Positions 53,704 to 64,000 of a stretch of DNA of 64,000 nt are shown here, piece by piece (positions within the stretch are counted from its first letter, which is position 1; each line of letters starts with the position of its first letter). Source of the stretch: Umbelopsis ramanniana AG (lineage: Eukaryota > Mucoromycota > Umbelopsidomycetes > Umbelopsidales > Umbelopsidaceae); the NCBI RefSeq assembly GCF_025399195.1, contig NW_026252107.1, positions 264,167 through 328,166 on the forward strand, read 5' to 3'. The notes below the pieces were generated by a model. It saw only the letters and a program-made list of their open reading frames with translations. It made no database searches and was not told the origin of the DNA. The translations under genes were made by a program, and so were the position numbers.

Positions 53704-55502
53704 CTACACGTCTATTATGAAGTTCGTAATTTGAGGGAGGTATGCACATGCGCTCAATTCAAGCATGTAAACATCATCAAACGCATTTTTGCCATCATAT
53801 CCGCCAAACAGAATCAAGCGGCTGTCATAAAGTACAACTGTATGATAGCCGCGAGATAAAGGTATGGTGCCGTAGATTTTTCGCGTCTCCCAGTTCATAG
53901 TCACTGAAACGCGAAGCACTATTACAAACCTTGAGAACTTTTTTTAACGATAGTAGAGGAAGACTTACCTAGATTCAGAAGTAAAACTTCCGAAGAGTAT
54001 TTACTACCGTCATGTCCTCCTACGACAAATAGATAAGAACCCACTTGTGTGGATGTATGTGAAAGGCGTGGTATGGAACAGTCGAGTTCAACTTGGTACC
54101 AGTGATTGCTGGCTGTAACGTCATTGCGGGTTATTGTCCGAAAACTAGGGGGCACTTATAGAATGAGAACATCAACTTACGCAAGTCTAAGATATGAACA
54201 TCGCTGAAACACTCGTGGCCATCACTTCCTCCGTAGATTATATATTTATCGCCAACCAGATTACCAGTGTGATATCCACGAGAACCTGGTAAGGCTCCAG
54301 TTGGTTGAATTTCTGACCATTGCAGATGTTTCGGGTCTGATATGTCGAGGACATGGACATCGTGTAAGGCGCGTGCTCCATCTCCACCACCAAAAACATA
54401 AATTTTGTTTTGCCAATAGCAAGTTGTATGAGCACGTCTTGGGGTAGGGGCAGTTCCGTACGTCGAAGGTTTCGTCCAGATTAAAGTTTCTAATTACTTG
54501 TTGTTAGTGGCAACCTCAGTTTAGATATAAGCCAGAGTGGAATCCTACCTGCATCAAGTACGTATAACGCGTTTGAATAGTTGGGCCCATCGCCGCCACC
54601 GAAAACATATATCCACGAGGACTTCTTTCCGGGTATATCCATCTCCCTTTCAACCAAGGTGCTTGAATGAGCTCGGCAAGGTGGAGGGCAGTCACCATAT
54701 GTCCGGGGCTTCGACCATGAAAGCGTATCTACCACATGAAGAGTTTGTCAACTTTTACTCTCTACTACAACATTGCATCATAATTGTTGTTCCACAGTGT
54801 TAACCTTACCTAAGTCTAAGATGAAAAGAGTAGAAAAGCAGTTGCGAACATCGCAACCACCGAATATATACATTAATTCTCCAATGATGGTGGCTGTATG
54901 CGCTCTTAGACATTTGGACGGTCCACGTCCATAGGTTGTCGCTCTAGACCAATACATGCCTGGTGCTGGGGCAGATGGGACATTTGGAGTAGCTATAATA
55001 TCAGCATTTTCAGCTGGCACAGATGATTTTTTGGGTCTGTGATGTGGAGGTGTAGTTGGCCGAGATATGGAAGACGAATGGGGCTGTCTATTGTAGTTGG
55101 TTGGAGAACTGGAGAATACTGTGGGAAGAGACATAAAGTAGTGAGCTAAAAAAACCGGGCGGACCGCAACAAATAAAACATGCCAACAGCGACAACGACG
55201 TGAAGGTTTCATACGAAACTTATGCCCGACTTACCTCTTTGAGAACCTGGCATATTGTCTCCTGTCTGGCGAATCTTTCCAGAATAGTTATTGACACCAT
55301 CATTCTGGGAATCATAGCTCGTGTGAGGCGTAAAGTTGTAGGCATCGGGATCGGATGGTGGTAAAGTGGGAGACTGGGGTTCACTAGAAATGACAGAATG
55401 TCAAAGTCAGATTATTTTACAGCAAAAGTCTGATGTTGCTCTCATTGTATTAAAATACCCTAATGTTCCTTGCAAGTCCTGACTAAAGCCATTTTGATCC
55501 AT
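53704..55502 (-). CDS. Kelch-repeat protein (six repeats)
   Basis: A multi-exon gene starting MDQNGFSQDLQGTLGEPQSP at ATG 55502. After a disordered N-terminal 150 residues (Ser/Pro/Asn-rich) come six kelch repeats, each with a conserved His-Ser/Thr...GG pattern: HTATIIGELMYIFGGCD, HSSTLVEREM...YVFGGGDG, HTTCYWQNKIYVFGGGDG, HTGNLVGDKYIIYGGSDG, HTSTQVGSYLFVVGGHDG and HTVVLYDSRLILFGGYDG. That makes a full six-bladed propeller. No BTB or F-box domain is attached, and no long coiled coil as in Tea1 follows: the last blade ends near the C-terminus (NFIIDV). A protein-binding scaffold is all that can be inferred. Confidence 0.8.
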
Positions 55503-55660
55503 TTGAGCAGGGAATGGCAGGGGACCAAATGAAAAAAGGAAAGAAGGCAGTGTAGCCGTTCAATAACGATGAAATTTTTTTAATTTTATCGGCATAAGAA
55601 TTTTTTGTAGCACATGGCCGAATTACTTGCGTTAATTAATATTAGAGAAAAGGTAATATT

Positions 55661-57026
55661 TTATCGCTTTTTCGTCTTGACAAGCAAATCTGTTACAGGC
55701 TTATCTGCCTCAGCATGTTTATAAATGTACCCGACCAGTCTCAATGCTTCCGCTCGCTTGCGTCTAATGTTTTGAGGAATGCTCTTGTCAAGCAATACCA
55801 TATCACAGACCTGACGAAGTGTTTGTTCAACGTCAAACTTAGAGGACTGCCAAATTGCAGCATACATCTTGTTGGTGGCGTCTTCTTCAAGCTTGAGTTG
55901 TTCTGCTTGATCTAAACCTTGTGTCTCGGCCTTTTGGATAAGTTCTACAGTGGACTGGACAGCCATAGCACTCTTTAAGGTAGACCACAGCTCTCCCATG
56001 ATATGCTTCTTTTCCTTGAGGCTTTGAAATACGCGGGGAAGTTCGCCTCCTTTCATGCCGAGATATTGTTTGCTCTTGCTGGAGTAGACCAAGCCGATAG
56101 AATGCAGTAATTCTAAGCCGTAGCTTTCTTGCTTCAGCTTTTCAGCTTCAACTTTTACCTGCTCCTCAAAAGCTGCAGCAGATTGTTCGTCATTTGTCTG
56201 ACCGTCTGTATACAATGACAACTTATGAAGTAAGTTTTCGGCCAGCTTCTTAACTCTTTCCCGTTGCTGTTCCTGCATTTTTTCCATCTGTTCTTTACTT
56301 GGTCCAGCATATTTCTTCTTCTTCTTATCATCCCCAGCCGCCTCTTCTTCTTCTTGCATCTCAGATTCTTGAGCTTCGGCGAACATGCTACCCATAGTAA
56401 GGTCGCCAATGATTCCTAAATTCGCATTTTAGTATTGTCACTTCTCAGGGTTATCCTTAAATATAAGAAGCTCATCCTTACCTCTAAATGCATCTCCTCC
56501 AAACATTTGTTGGAAATATTCTTGTGGGTCTGCGAAGCCGCCTTCCGGTGCTAGGTCATTGTCTTTACCATATTTGTTGTAAGCAGCCCTTAGTTGAGGG
56601 TCGCTTAAAACTTGGTATGCTTCACCAATGTCTTTGAACTTTTTAACAGTGAGTTAACGCAAAATCTCCAACTGCGGCTAATTGTTGTACACTACCTTCT
56701 CTTCTGCACCAGGCTCCTTGTTTTTGTCGGGATGGTATTTCTAGATTTTCATTCCAAGTAAAAAAGATTTCCATATTATATCCGAGAATCAGTACACCTT
56801 CTACAAGAAGATTTTACTGCTTTTGAAAGGAAGTTGAAATACGTACAATTGCCAAAATTCTAAGTAGATTTGCAGTTGTAAGTTTAAGCTCACGAAGTGC
56901 CATTGCCAAGACTAGTTCTTACCTATAAGCCTTTTTGATTTTAGCGGCATCTGCAGTTGGCTCTACGTTCAATAGGTCATAGTAGCTAGTATCTGCTGGC
57001 TTTTCGTCGGTGCCAAATGCTGGCAT
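55661..57026 (-). CDS. J-domain protein with X domain (Caj1/Djp1 type)
   Basis: Several short 5' exons and one long 3' exon. The J domain is spread over exons: TSYYDLLNVEPTADAAKIKK, AYR, KYHPDKNKEPGAEEK with the HPD triad, and FKDIGEAYQVLSDPQLRAAY. A GGDAFRG-type junction and an acidic/Lys-rich coiled coil follow. The DnaJ-X domain includes GLELLHSIGLVYSSKSKQYL and GELWSTLKSAMAVQS, ending TDLLVKTKKR. In yeast, Djp1 and Caj1 assist membrane-protein and peroxisomal import as Hsp70 partners. The helix between the J and X regions is intact. It has no zinc finger, so it is a different class from the Ydj1-type gene 1.9 kb away on the same strand. Confidence 0.88.
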
Positions 57027-57739
57027 CTTTAAAAAACAATTGTTATTGAAAGATGATAGCTGAACTGCGAACTTGAAAAGGCCGGAAGTTGATAGGTCTG
57101 TCCCCCCAAAAACCAATTTTAGTTTTACCATAAAAACAGTATCCTAAACAGGCATTGACGTTGGCATTCGTTATCCTCAAGCGTCGCAAAATGTTTATTT
57201 GCTATATGTCCTCTATTCAATCCATCAGTACTCTCATAATAAGCAAAATGAAAGAAAAAACTGTAAATTCTGTATGATCATTCAAAATAATCACTACATA
57301 AACATTTTCTGCTCAAACGATCGCATATAACACTAAGTGTCCAGAGGTTTTGCTCAAGTATCAAGGGCATGGGCGAATGTTGACAAAATGATATAGCATT
57401 CAAACGCAATCATCAATATTTAAGGTTAATAATTTTTTTATGATGGCCTGATGTACTAATAACTACATGCGAAAGCGATAGCTTATCAGCATTATGTTCA
57501 TATACTACAGCACAAAAATAACTTTGGCTGTTCCATTAGTTGAAAGTCGATAATGTGGATAGATAGTCTTTATCTAATTGCACTCAGGCGCATTGAATAA
57601 AATTCATCTAAATCAAAACGTTATACGATCAAGGGCTCTGGAAGAATCTCTTCAGATTGATATCATAAAAGCAGCACAATACATATAAACAATGCGAAGG
57701 TAGCATTCAAGTTTTTTGTAAGCTAACAATAATGTCTAG

Positions 57740-57961
57740 CACCCAAAAAAAAATGATTTTATCGTCAATAATGCAGACATCATAGGTTTTTCTCTTGCCG
57801 GAGGCATTTATCCAGCTCGACATGAAACCGAACAGACAACAATATACGGAGAGCACTTTTATTGGTTCAAGAAAGTCATCCGTATCTTTAACGCACCGTC
57901 AAATAATCAACGCGACTTCCGTCGTTTCAAGAATGGGCTTGAGCGGTGCTTGTGTATATAG
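57740..57961 (+). other. Protein-like open frame without a start codon
   Basis: After a TAG at 57737-57739, 73 codons stay open to the stop at 57959-57961, reading NDFIVNNADIIGFSLAGGIY then PARHETEQTTIYGEHFYWFK and ending GLERCLCI. The composition is strikingly protein-like, but no ATG or acceptor in suitable phase was found. It is probably an exon relic; the family is unknown. Confidence 0.25.
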
Positions 57962-58347
57962 CTGCTCGTCAAAAGCTGTATCGACGTAAATGTGGGGAGC
58001 TTGAGCAAGCGAACCATGTCTAAAACTCGTTATTACATCTAATTGTATTATTTTAGGTCTTACCAAAACAAAAAGACCTTTTGAGCAAGAAGAGACTGAA
58101 ACAATCGGTAGGCGAAATGGTAAAATGCAAGTGATTTAAATTGGATGGCTGAGGTTAGCATATTTGAGGTGCAGTGGGTTTCTTGCTAGCGAAGACAGTC
58201 ATTGAGTTACTGGAAAAGTACTTGATACAAATGATGTTTCTTTTCTAGTAGCTATGTCTATGGGGGGAAATTGATTTTCAGTAAACTACGTCACCAACCT
58301 TTGAGCTCGCCATCTATATGAAAAACCATGATATATGCCACTTATAA

Positions 58348-58656
58348 ATGCTGACCATAACTCAATGTCTGAAGATATTGGTTAATGACAAACGGGAGGC
58401 ATTATTAGAGAATTCAAACCAGCCTGAGCAAGAGTGGTCATTCAACGCACCAACATATATGACAAACATTGCTGTATGTTTGCTATGGTCTTCCCTCTAT
58501 TATTTCTTTTCTGTTTTGCGCATTATGGTACTCCTACATGTAAATAGTGACATATATCGATTGAAAAAGCTACGTCAAACATACATTTATCACAGAAAAA
58601 CAAGATGCATTCTTCTCTACGCTCATATATTTCGTGCACTAACTCTAACACATTGA
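58348..58656 (+). CDS. Hypothetical ORF, weak support
   Basis: A 102-codon frame from an ATG at 58348 begins MLTITQCLKILVNDKREALL and has a hydrophobic stretch (VCLLWSSLYYFFSVLRIMVL). Codon usage is AT-driven and nothing recognisable is encoded. It is placed between two minus-strand genes and could be chance. Confidence 0.2.
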   Translation: MLTITQCLKILVNDKREALLENSNQPEQEWSFNAPTYMTNIAVCLLWSSLYYFFSVLRIMVLLHVNSDIYRLKKLRQTYIYHRKTRCILLYAHIFRALTLTH

Positions 58657-58912
58657 TGACATAAAAAGGGGAGATAGAAAGAAGGGGAAAAAAGTACATG
58701 CCGTTGAAAAATGAGGAATCAAACAGACTGAAAAATAAAAGGAAGCAGGTAACACTAATGAACAGCCTCTTCTTCTGATTTGATATTGTCCTGAAATGGA
58801 GAAAGTTTTGAATTGAAAAAAAAAAAGTATGTTTTCACTATTTGGTGAATGTCGCTTGATGGTAAGCCAATATTTAAGTGCATCAACTGGCGATCTATCG
58901 AGTTTACTGGAA

Positions 58913-60443
58913 TTACTGTTGTGCGCACTGAACGCCTGGACCATGTTGACCTCCTTCTTCGTCATCATCCTCAAATCCAGCGCTATCCATTCTTGCACTC
59001 TGGTATTCATCGACGTTGGCAAGGACAACTTCTTCAACTTGCTTTCCTTGGACATCGGGAAGAGCTTGGCGGGGAGGCAAGATGTTCTCCAACTGTTTGA
59101 TTTTCTCTTCATCGGTCCAGTTTGGTTGAGGGAAATCGACATCGAATCGGATATAAAGGTTGCCAGTGTTATGGTGGCGGTAGGTAGGCATACCTTCATT
59201 GGGAATCATCTTCATTTGACCTGTGAAAATCATCGCGAACATTAAATAAAGAGAATCACCAACAACTTGAATACAGTTTGTGACTTACCATTCTTAATGG
59301 TTTCACCAGGAAGAATATTGACGAGGAGAACACGACCGTCCAGGTGAGTGATGGCAAATTGACCACCAGCAAGAGCAGTGAGCAAGTCGATCTTAGCATT
59401 GTACAAAAGGTCATCGCCCTTGCGTTCAAATCGATCATGGGGCTTTTCCTCCACTATAAGGGTGTTTTGTCAGCTTATCGTCATATCTAGAGTCATGAAG
59501 TCGTGTATTGGTTGTAAAGCACTTACAAACGATGATGATATCTCCTGGGATAATATCGGGCAATTGGTCTCCTTCACCGGCAAAAGTGATCTTCTGGCCA
59601 TTCTTCATACCCTTGTCAATACTGGATAAGGAATAAGAAATATGATACGATGGATTAGTGGTCATGTTTAAAAAAGCGCTAATCTTGATTCAACAAAAGG
59701 TACTTACAAGACTTCAAGAACCTTGCGCTCAGAAATGATCTTTTTACCATGGCAAGCAGTACAACGGTCCTTCTCGTTAATGATTTGACCTTCACCACGG
59801 CATTCGTGGCAAGGTTGCTGAATTTGTTGTACCATAGGGCCCATTTGACGGAGACTGACCTTGACACCTTGACCATTGCAGTTTCGGCAGGTCTGAACAG
59901 CGCCTTCTTTTCCTCCACGGCCATTACACTTGGAGCAAAGGACATGCTTTTGAAGTGCAAGCTTGGTGGTCTTGCCCATATAGAAATCTTCGAGGCTGAC
60001 CTTGAGGCTGTGTGCAATATCTTTGCCACGACGGGGTCCAGAGGGCTGTCCGCGACGGCCACCGCCACCGAACATACCACCACCGAAAAGCTGAGAAAAC
60101 AAATCTTCGGCGTCCATACCACCACCCATGCCACCTTGACCATTCAGACCATCTTCACCAAACTGGTCATATATGCCACGCTTCTGAGAGTCCGAAAGAA
60201 CTTCATAAGCATGAGAGATTTCCTTAAACTTGTCACCGGCTTCAGGATTCTATGAGCATTGGTTAGTAATCGGTTATGTGGCTGGAATATTAATCACCAA
60301 TTCAGGTACGAATGGTTGATTGGACTACGTACTTTGTCTGGATGATACTTCAAAGCCAATTTGCGGTAAGCCTTCTTGAGTTCAGCATCTGTAGCGTCAG
60401 GAGCAACGCCGAGGACTTCGTAAAGCTTCGTTTCGCGAACCAT
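58913..60443 (-). CDS. YDJ1: Type I J-protein, Ydj1/DnaJA class, farnesylated
   Basis: Six exons or so, starting [20 protein letters not shown] at ATG 60443. The J domain ([14 protein letters not shown]) carries HPD. A Gly/Phe-rich segment ([12 protein letters not shown]) precedes four CxxCxGxG-type zinc motifs ([32 protein letters not shown]). The C-terminal substrate-binding domains ([40 protein letters not shown]) follow, and the protein ends VQCAQQ, a CaaX farnesylation signal like Ydj1's. It works with cytosolic Hsp70 in folding, protein import and prion handling. All zinc ligands are intact. Confidence 0.95.
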
Positions 60444-60637
60444 TATGAATCAGTTATCAGGTAGAGATCAGTTAGGAAAGAAATGGAAGCTTTTGAAATT
60501 TGCGCAGGATGCAGAGGCTTGGCTGTTTCACGTGATTAGACGTTAAGTGTATTTCATTGGACGGCGGTGTTGATTTGAAAGTCACAGCTTCGTCTTCCGT
60601 CTCTTCATCTACCTTTCCTTCCCACTTTCACCACAAT
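60444..60637. promoter_or_regulatory. Compact divergent promoter, YDJ1 / tropomyosin
   Basis: 194 bases separate the opposite start codons. Contains CAC/CTT-rich pyrimidine tracts just before the tropomyosin ATG; no TATA box is evident. Heat-shock elements were not clearly seen. Confidence 0.4.
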
Positions 60638-61253
60638 ATGGATAAGCTACGCGAGGTAAAAAAAGTTCCTTACATGCAACTGAAAACTAAATGGAAAGCT
60701 TATGCACATAATAGAAAATCAACAGCTATCGCGATCTTGCCGATCAGGCGAACGCTCGCGCAGAGTCTTTGGACCAACAACTGAAAGCTTTGCAAGATTT
60801 GAACTCTCAACAGGAGCGAGAAATATACTCGCTGAACAATAGAAACAAGCAGCTTGAGGAAAAATTAGAAAAAGCGCAGGACGAAGTTGAGCGTTTGAAG
60901 CAGGGCGAAAACAAGGAAGATGATATTCGCAAGGAATATGAAGCGGCGCAGCGGAAAATCTCCTTGTTAGAGGCAGAGTTAGAGAATTCGGACAAGGCAT
61001 TACGTGAAACAACTCAAAAGTAAGTAGCAACCACAATTGACATGTTATGTTGAAGGTTATCCTATCAAAGCCATTGAACACCAATCTCAGTTTCAGAGAA
61101 GCGGATGTCAAAGCAGAACACTTTGAAAGGAAGCGTCATCATTTGGAGGCCGAAATACAGGCGCAGGAAAAGAAATATGATGATTTGCAAGCAAAATACC
61201 AAGATCTGGCTAACCAGCTTGAGGAATTCAGCTCCCAGTTGGAGCAAATTTAA
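60638..61253 (+). CDS. Tropomyosin (161 residues)
   Basis: Three exons (60638-60655, 60715-61019, 61091-61253) give exactly 161 residues, the standard fungal tropomyosin length. It begins MDKLREKINSYRDLADQANA and is a perfect heptad coiled coil throughout. The conserved block NFREADVKAEHFERKRHHLE corresponds to the xLRExDVKAEHFER region of fission-yeast Cdc8. The end is SSQLEQI. It binds along actin filaments in rings and cables. An alternative acceptor 6 bases downstream would replace Asn-Phe-Arg with Arg-like sequence and remove two residues, shifting the heptad phase. Confidence 0.93.
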
Positions 61254-61880
61254 AAATCAACTTTGTTAAATTATCTCAGCAACTCTAGAATACCAGGACA
61301 CTTTCCACAGCTCTGTATATAGGAAGGGGAATGCCAACGCACAAACGTAACTGATATCTCTACCTGGCCATTTTCGGGAGGGAGTCGATAGTAGTGAACT
61401 CCTTTGACTTTTCTATATCTATAACCAAGTTTTGACCTAATAATACCGTAGTGCGAATCCGTTTTACTTTGTTTCTGTTTGTACTTACAAAAAAAATTGG
61501 TCGTCAATGAAAGGCAGTCTAAGAGTGTTGTTAATGGCTATAAGTTCAGCTGTTTCCAAAAGTATACAAACCGCCTAGGCTTACAATTTCATACCAGCGT
61601 AATTGAAGACTTGGCTGCTATAATTCCTATCATTATCCCCTATACGGAGATTTTGGGAGAGACGCTACCCTTATTGTATATTTTACAACTAATATGTTCA
61701 ATTCACTGTTAGGGTGTACTTCCAAAACCATTCTGTTATGTTACTTTTTTTGCTGATGCGGTGTAACTTCAACGGAAGAGCAGTCGCATCACGCCTAGTA
61801 AATTAAAGTAGACAGCTACAGCAACGTACCTAAACGCTGACCTGCATAAATAGATCATTGCCAACTAAACGCATTCAATA
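61254..61880. other. Intergenic region
   Basis: 3' end of tropomyosin and promoter of the next gene. Short frames on both strands show no family signature. Confidence 0.45.
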
Positions 61881-63136
61881 ATGCAAATGGAACACCAGCC
61901 TAAACGCGTTCAACGTGCTTCCTTTATAACAGACAACCTTATGAAATCTATCTTATCGAAGCTTGCAGCTGAAGATATTGCGATGCATTCCATTTATTAC
62001 AATCTACTTATAGAAGATTCCGAAGAAGAAGAGTTGGTAAGATTTGCCGAGAGTAGCAAGACTTTCTCTATGTAGGAGCTCACATATTGAATAGTTTACA
62101 TCAGATGCCTACTTGCACCTTAAAGAAATGCTTCTCTGCTCGCTGCAGCAGGATGAAAAGGCAACTTGGTCAGGAGCACTTTCTCGACCGTATTTTCGGG
62201 CATTGGTCGATAACATGAATGTGTGCTATGGTTCAAAAGGGAAAATACCGGACGAAATGCGAACGTCCCCCTTTGAAACTTTGAATATTACTAACTCTCA
62301 TCGGTAGGGCTACAATAATGATAACCAATCATCAGCACATCAACATGTTAGTGAACTTGCTATTTGTCTTAGAATATTTGAACTTGAGGAAGGGCTGAAA
62401 AAAATGTTTTCAACTATCGACAGCCTACCTGAAAACGAAAACGAAATAATCCTACGATTTTTCCGCGATGTAAGTTCCTACATCTTTGAGTCAGGGATTC
62501 TTTCATGTCGTTCAAATCAAGTTTCAGTTCGTGGTTCCCAACGACATTAGAACTTTACTATCACTAAGGACTACGGAGGGAAGCAGTACGCTAGAAGTCA
62601 TGCCGCCTTCCTTACAGCAGTGTATGGCCTCTTTTACGCATTTGCATCAACTCGCAGTTTCAAGCGTCAGGCCAGGAGTAAAACCTTCTATTTTAACTGT
62701 CGGAGGGAAAGCATTCAGTAAACACGTACACCGTGACCTAAAAGCAAAATTTTGGGGTGTTTGCAAAGGCAGTAGGTATCTAGTCTGATTTTGGTAGCAT
62801 ACACTGTGAAGTAACTACATATCGCAATAGCTGAAAAAATGAAAAACGAGGCAGCAAATACGGTGTTGTCAAAGATCTTGCAAAGACCAGTCTGGAGAAA
62901 TCTCCATGAACTCCCAGTAGGTTTATGATAATATGGTTTGAATTCCTAAACGAACACTTACCATGATAAAACTTAAGCATGCTATTTTAGCCTATGAAGT
63001 TAGAAACAAGGAAGGATATGGTGCGCGATGGACGGCAAAACTGAAGGATCACGACCATCAAACTATATCTTGGATGTTTCGAGGCTTCTTAGAGCCTCCT
63101 ATGAAAGATGGTCACTCTGTTGGATGGATACATTAA
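61881..63136 (+). CDS. Unknown-function protein, multi-exon, early-diverging-fungal type
   Basis: Six exons (61881-62036, 62095-62303, 62373-62469, 62528-62771, 62831-62920, 62991-63136) give 313 residues. It begins MQMEHQPKRVQRASFITDNL; the middle contains MPPSLQQCMASFTHLHQLAV. The C-terminal half has a distinctive block: KPSILTVGGKAFSKHVHRDL, FWGVCKGTEKMKNEAANTVL, NLHELPVAYEVRNKEGYGAR and FRGFLEPPMKDGHSVGWIH. I recall similar C-terminal blocks in many predicted proteins of Mucoromycota, always without a known function. Two splice sites are weak: the GTTTAT donor after 62920 and the acceptor near 62094. They were chosen by phase. There is no signal peptide or membrane segment. Confidence 0.7.
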
Positions 63137-63368
63137 AAATTTGGTATTCACCTTGTGCCATACTACTATTGAGGCAAAGAGAAAGGCTATCGGACTACAT
63201 AGAAAGTTCATAAAGCATGCCAAAACATCAGATGAAAGATGTTATTGTTCATATAGTTTGACATTAACATCGAGACAGATATATCCCTCTTAACAAAGAA
63301 AAGCTTTCTGTTACCGCGGTTATTCAAAATGGCCGCACCACCTTAATCACAAAATCTTTTTGAAAGTA

Positions 63369-63428
63369 CCACGGCATTACTGGTGTACGCAGAATATGAT
63401 GCATTCCATCGTAACTCTGAGTCCTGCC
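63369..63428. repeat. 60-base direct repeat, copy 1
   Basis: Pairs with 63549-63608 (50 of 60 positions identical, counted by eye). The copies are 180 bases apart, start to start. The shared core includes GACGCAGAAT-like and GAGTCCTGCC segments. It adjoins the transposase relic at the right edge. Confidence 0.75.
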
Positions 63429-63548
63429 AGCGGAAATCTCCACTGTCATTCAAGTCTTTCTATCACCTGAATCTCTCCATCTTCTTAAATTCTATTTGTA
63501 GCATCAGCGTTGTTGATTATTAGATTATGTATGAGAGCAGTAACAGTG

Positions 63549-63608
63549 CCACAGCATCAGTAGTGGACGCAGAATGTGATGCGTTTCATCGTATCACTGA
63601 GTCCTGCC
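63549..63608. repeat. 60-base direct repeat, copy 2
   Basis: Second copy of the repeat at 63369-63428, same orientation, ten mismatches. It may be duplicated transposon-derived sequence or a subterminal repeat. Confidence 0.75.
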
Positions 63609-63727
63609 TACATAGAATAGACGTTGAATAACTCCGAAGTCAACGCATAAATGGAAGAGGCCCTCTGATGTTATTATATGTCCCTACCACTTTACTGACA
63701 GCATCTTTTCGCATTATGTTCGTAGGA

Positions 63728-64000
63728 TCAGAGTTGTCGATGACCATTCAGTCGTTCTCCCTCAATCAGCATGTCTGTCATTATATCATCCCGCTTTCGA
63801 ACAAATTTTTCAACTGGATTCGAGAACGGTGAATTGGTAGTTAAGTATAGACATTTATGTTCTCCAGCCTTAACCAAATCTCGAACTGCAATTGGAGCAT
63901 GGATGGGGAATTGTCCGTTATCAGATAATAGCCGTTGGTGTTGTTTTTATGCGACACACCAATAACATTGCACATTATGCTAGTTAGTTTGCTGTACGCG
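63728..64000 (-). mobile_element. Relic of a DDE (Tc1/mariner-like) transposase, clipped by the window edge
   Basis: On the minus strand a frame entering from the right edge reads SDNGQFPIHAPIAVRDLVKA, then CLYLTTNSPFSNPVEKFVRK, ending RLNGHRQL and a stop at 63730-63728. This matches the C-terminal catalytic region of Tc1/mariner-type (DDE_3) transposases, where a DNA-x-x-H motif is followed by LPPYSPxLNPIE. The second Asp (SDNG) and a Glu after NPVE are kept. Upstream, toward 64000, the frame is broken (stop near 63950), and downstream it stops early relative to intact proteins. A degraded copy is inferred. The 60-base repeats lie just beyond it. Confidence 0.6.

Larger units (their letters stand above)
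57027..58912. other. Long intergenic region with unassigned open frames
   Basis: Contains the 3' region of the Ydj1-type gene and two protein-like open stretches, listed separately at 57740-57961 and 58348-58656. Otherwise AT-rich with no recognised RNA gene. Confidence 0.4.

Overview
The window is eukaryotic and fungal, most likely from an early-diverging lineage (Mucoromycota-like). Genes carry many short GT-AG introns, mostly 50-100 bases, in AT-rich DNA, and the gene content is fungal: chitin deacetylase, CRH-like GH16 transglycosylase, a 161-residue tropomyosin, Ugo1 and Gon7-like. A presenilin, absent from budding and fission yeast, is also present. The species is not known. Nearly all coding calls below are spliced models worked out by hand; exon phases were checked to close for most of them.

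Layout. 0-5.2 kb: a clipped gene at the left edge, then a PAXBP1/GCFC-type splicing factor (-) diverging from mitochondrial mL45/MBA1 (+). 5.4-9.2 kb: two Thr/Ser-rich single-pass surface proteins facing each other tail to tail. 10-21 kb: complex I NDUFS7; a secreted DUF3472-like protein; a presenilin with an N-terminal MYND zinc finger; endonuclease IV (apn1); a secreted GH13 alpha-amylase; a 53-codon gene. 21.7-27 kb: a decay zone of orphan seven-transmembrane genes. One is intact, one is frameshifted and one has two in-frame stops; a further small gene is frameshifted.

27.5-38.3 kb: Ugo1; an MFSD6-like transporter; a one-finger C2H2 fragment; a thioredoxin-fold/F-box fusion; a PTM1/GOST membrane protein (-) sharing a 163-base promoter with mitochondrial peptidase IMP2 (+); an Alba-domain Rpp25-like gene; a small unknown gene. 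39-51 kb: a YcnI-like secreted protein; adrenodoxin reductase (arh1); a membrane-anchored GH16; an LRR protein; a 956-residue coiled-coil protein with 105-residue repeats; a chitin deacetylase. 51-64 kb: a CUE-domain/PPPY adaptor; a Gon7-like subunit; a six-kelch protein; two J-domain proteins (X-domain type and farnesylated Ydj1 type); tropomyosin; a spliced gene of unknown function; direct repeats and a relic DDE transposase at the right edge.

Themes. Cell-surface and wall genes (two mucin-like proteins, GH16, chitin deacetylase, YcnI-like, DUF3472-like, amylase) are mixed with mitochondrial genes (mL45, NDUFS7, UGO1, IMP2, ARH1) and proteostasis genes (two J-proteins, CUE adaptor, F-box protein). 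Compact divergent pairs suggest shared promoters. The most unusual items are the MYND-presenilin fusion, the decaying 7TM cluster, the thioredoxin-fold/F-box fusion, an Alba gene whose start codon seems split by an intron, and the 15-heptad repeat coiled coil.
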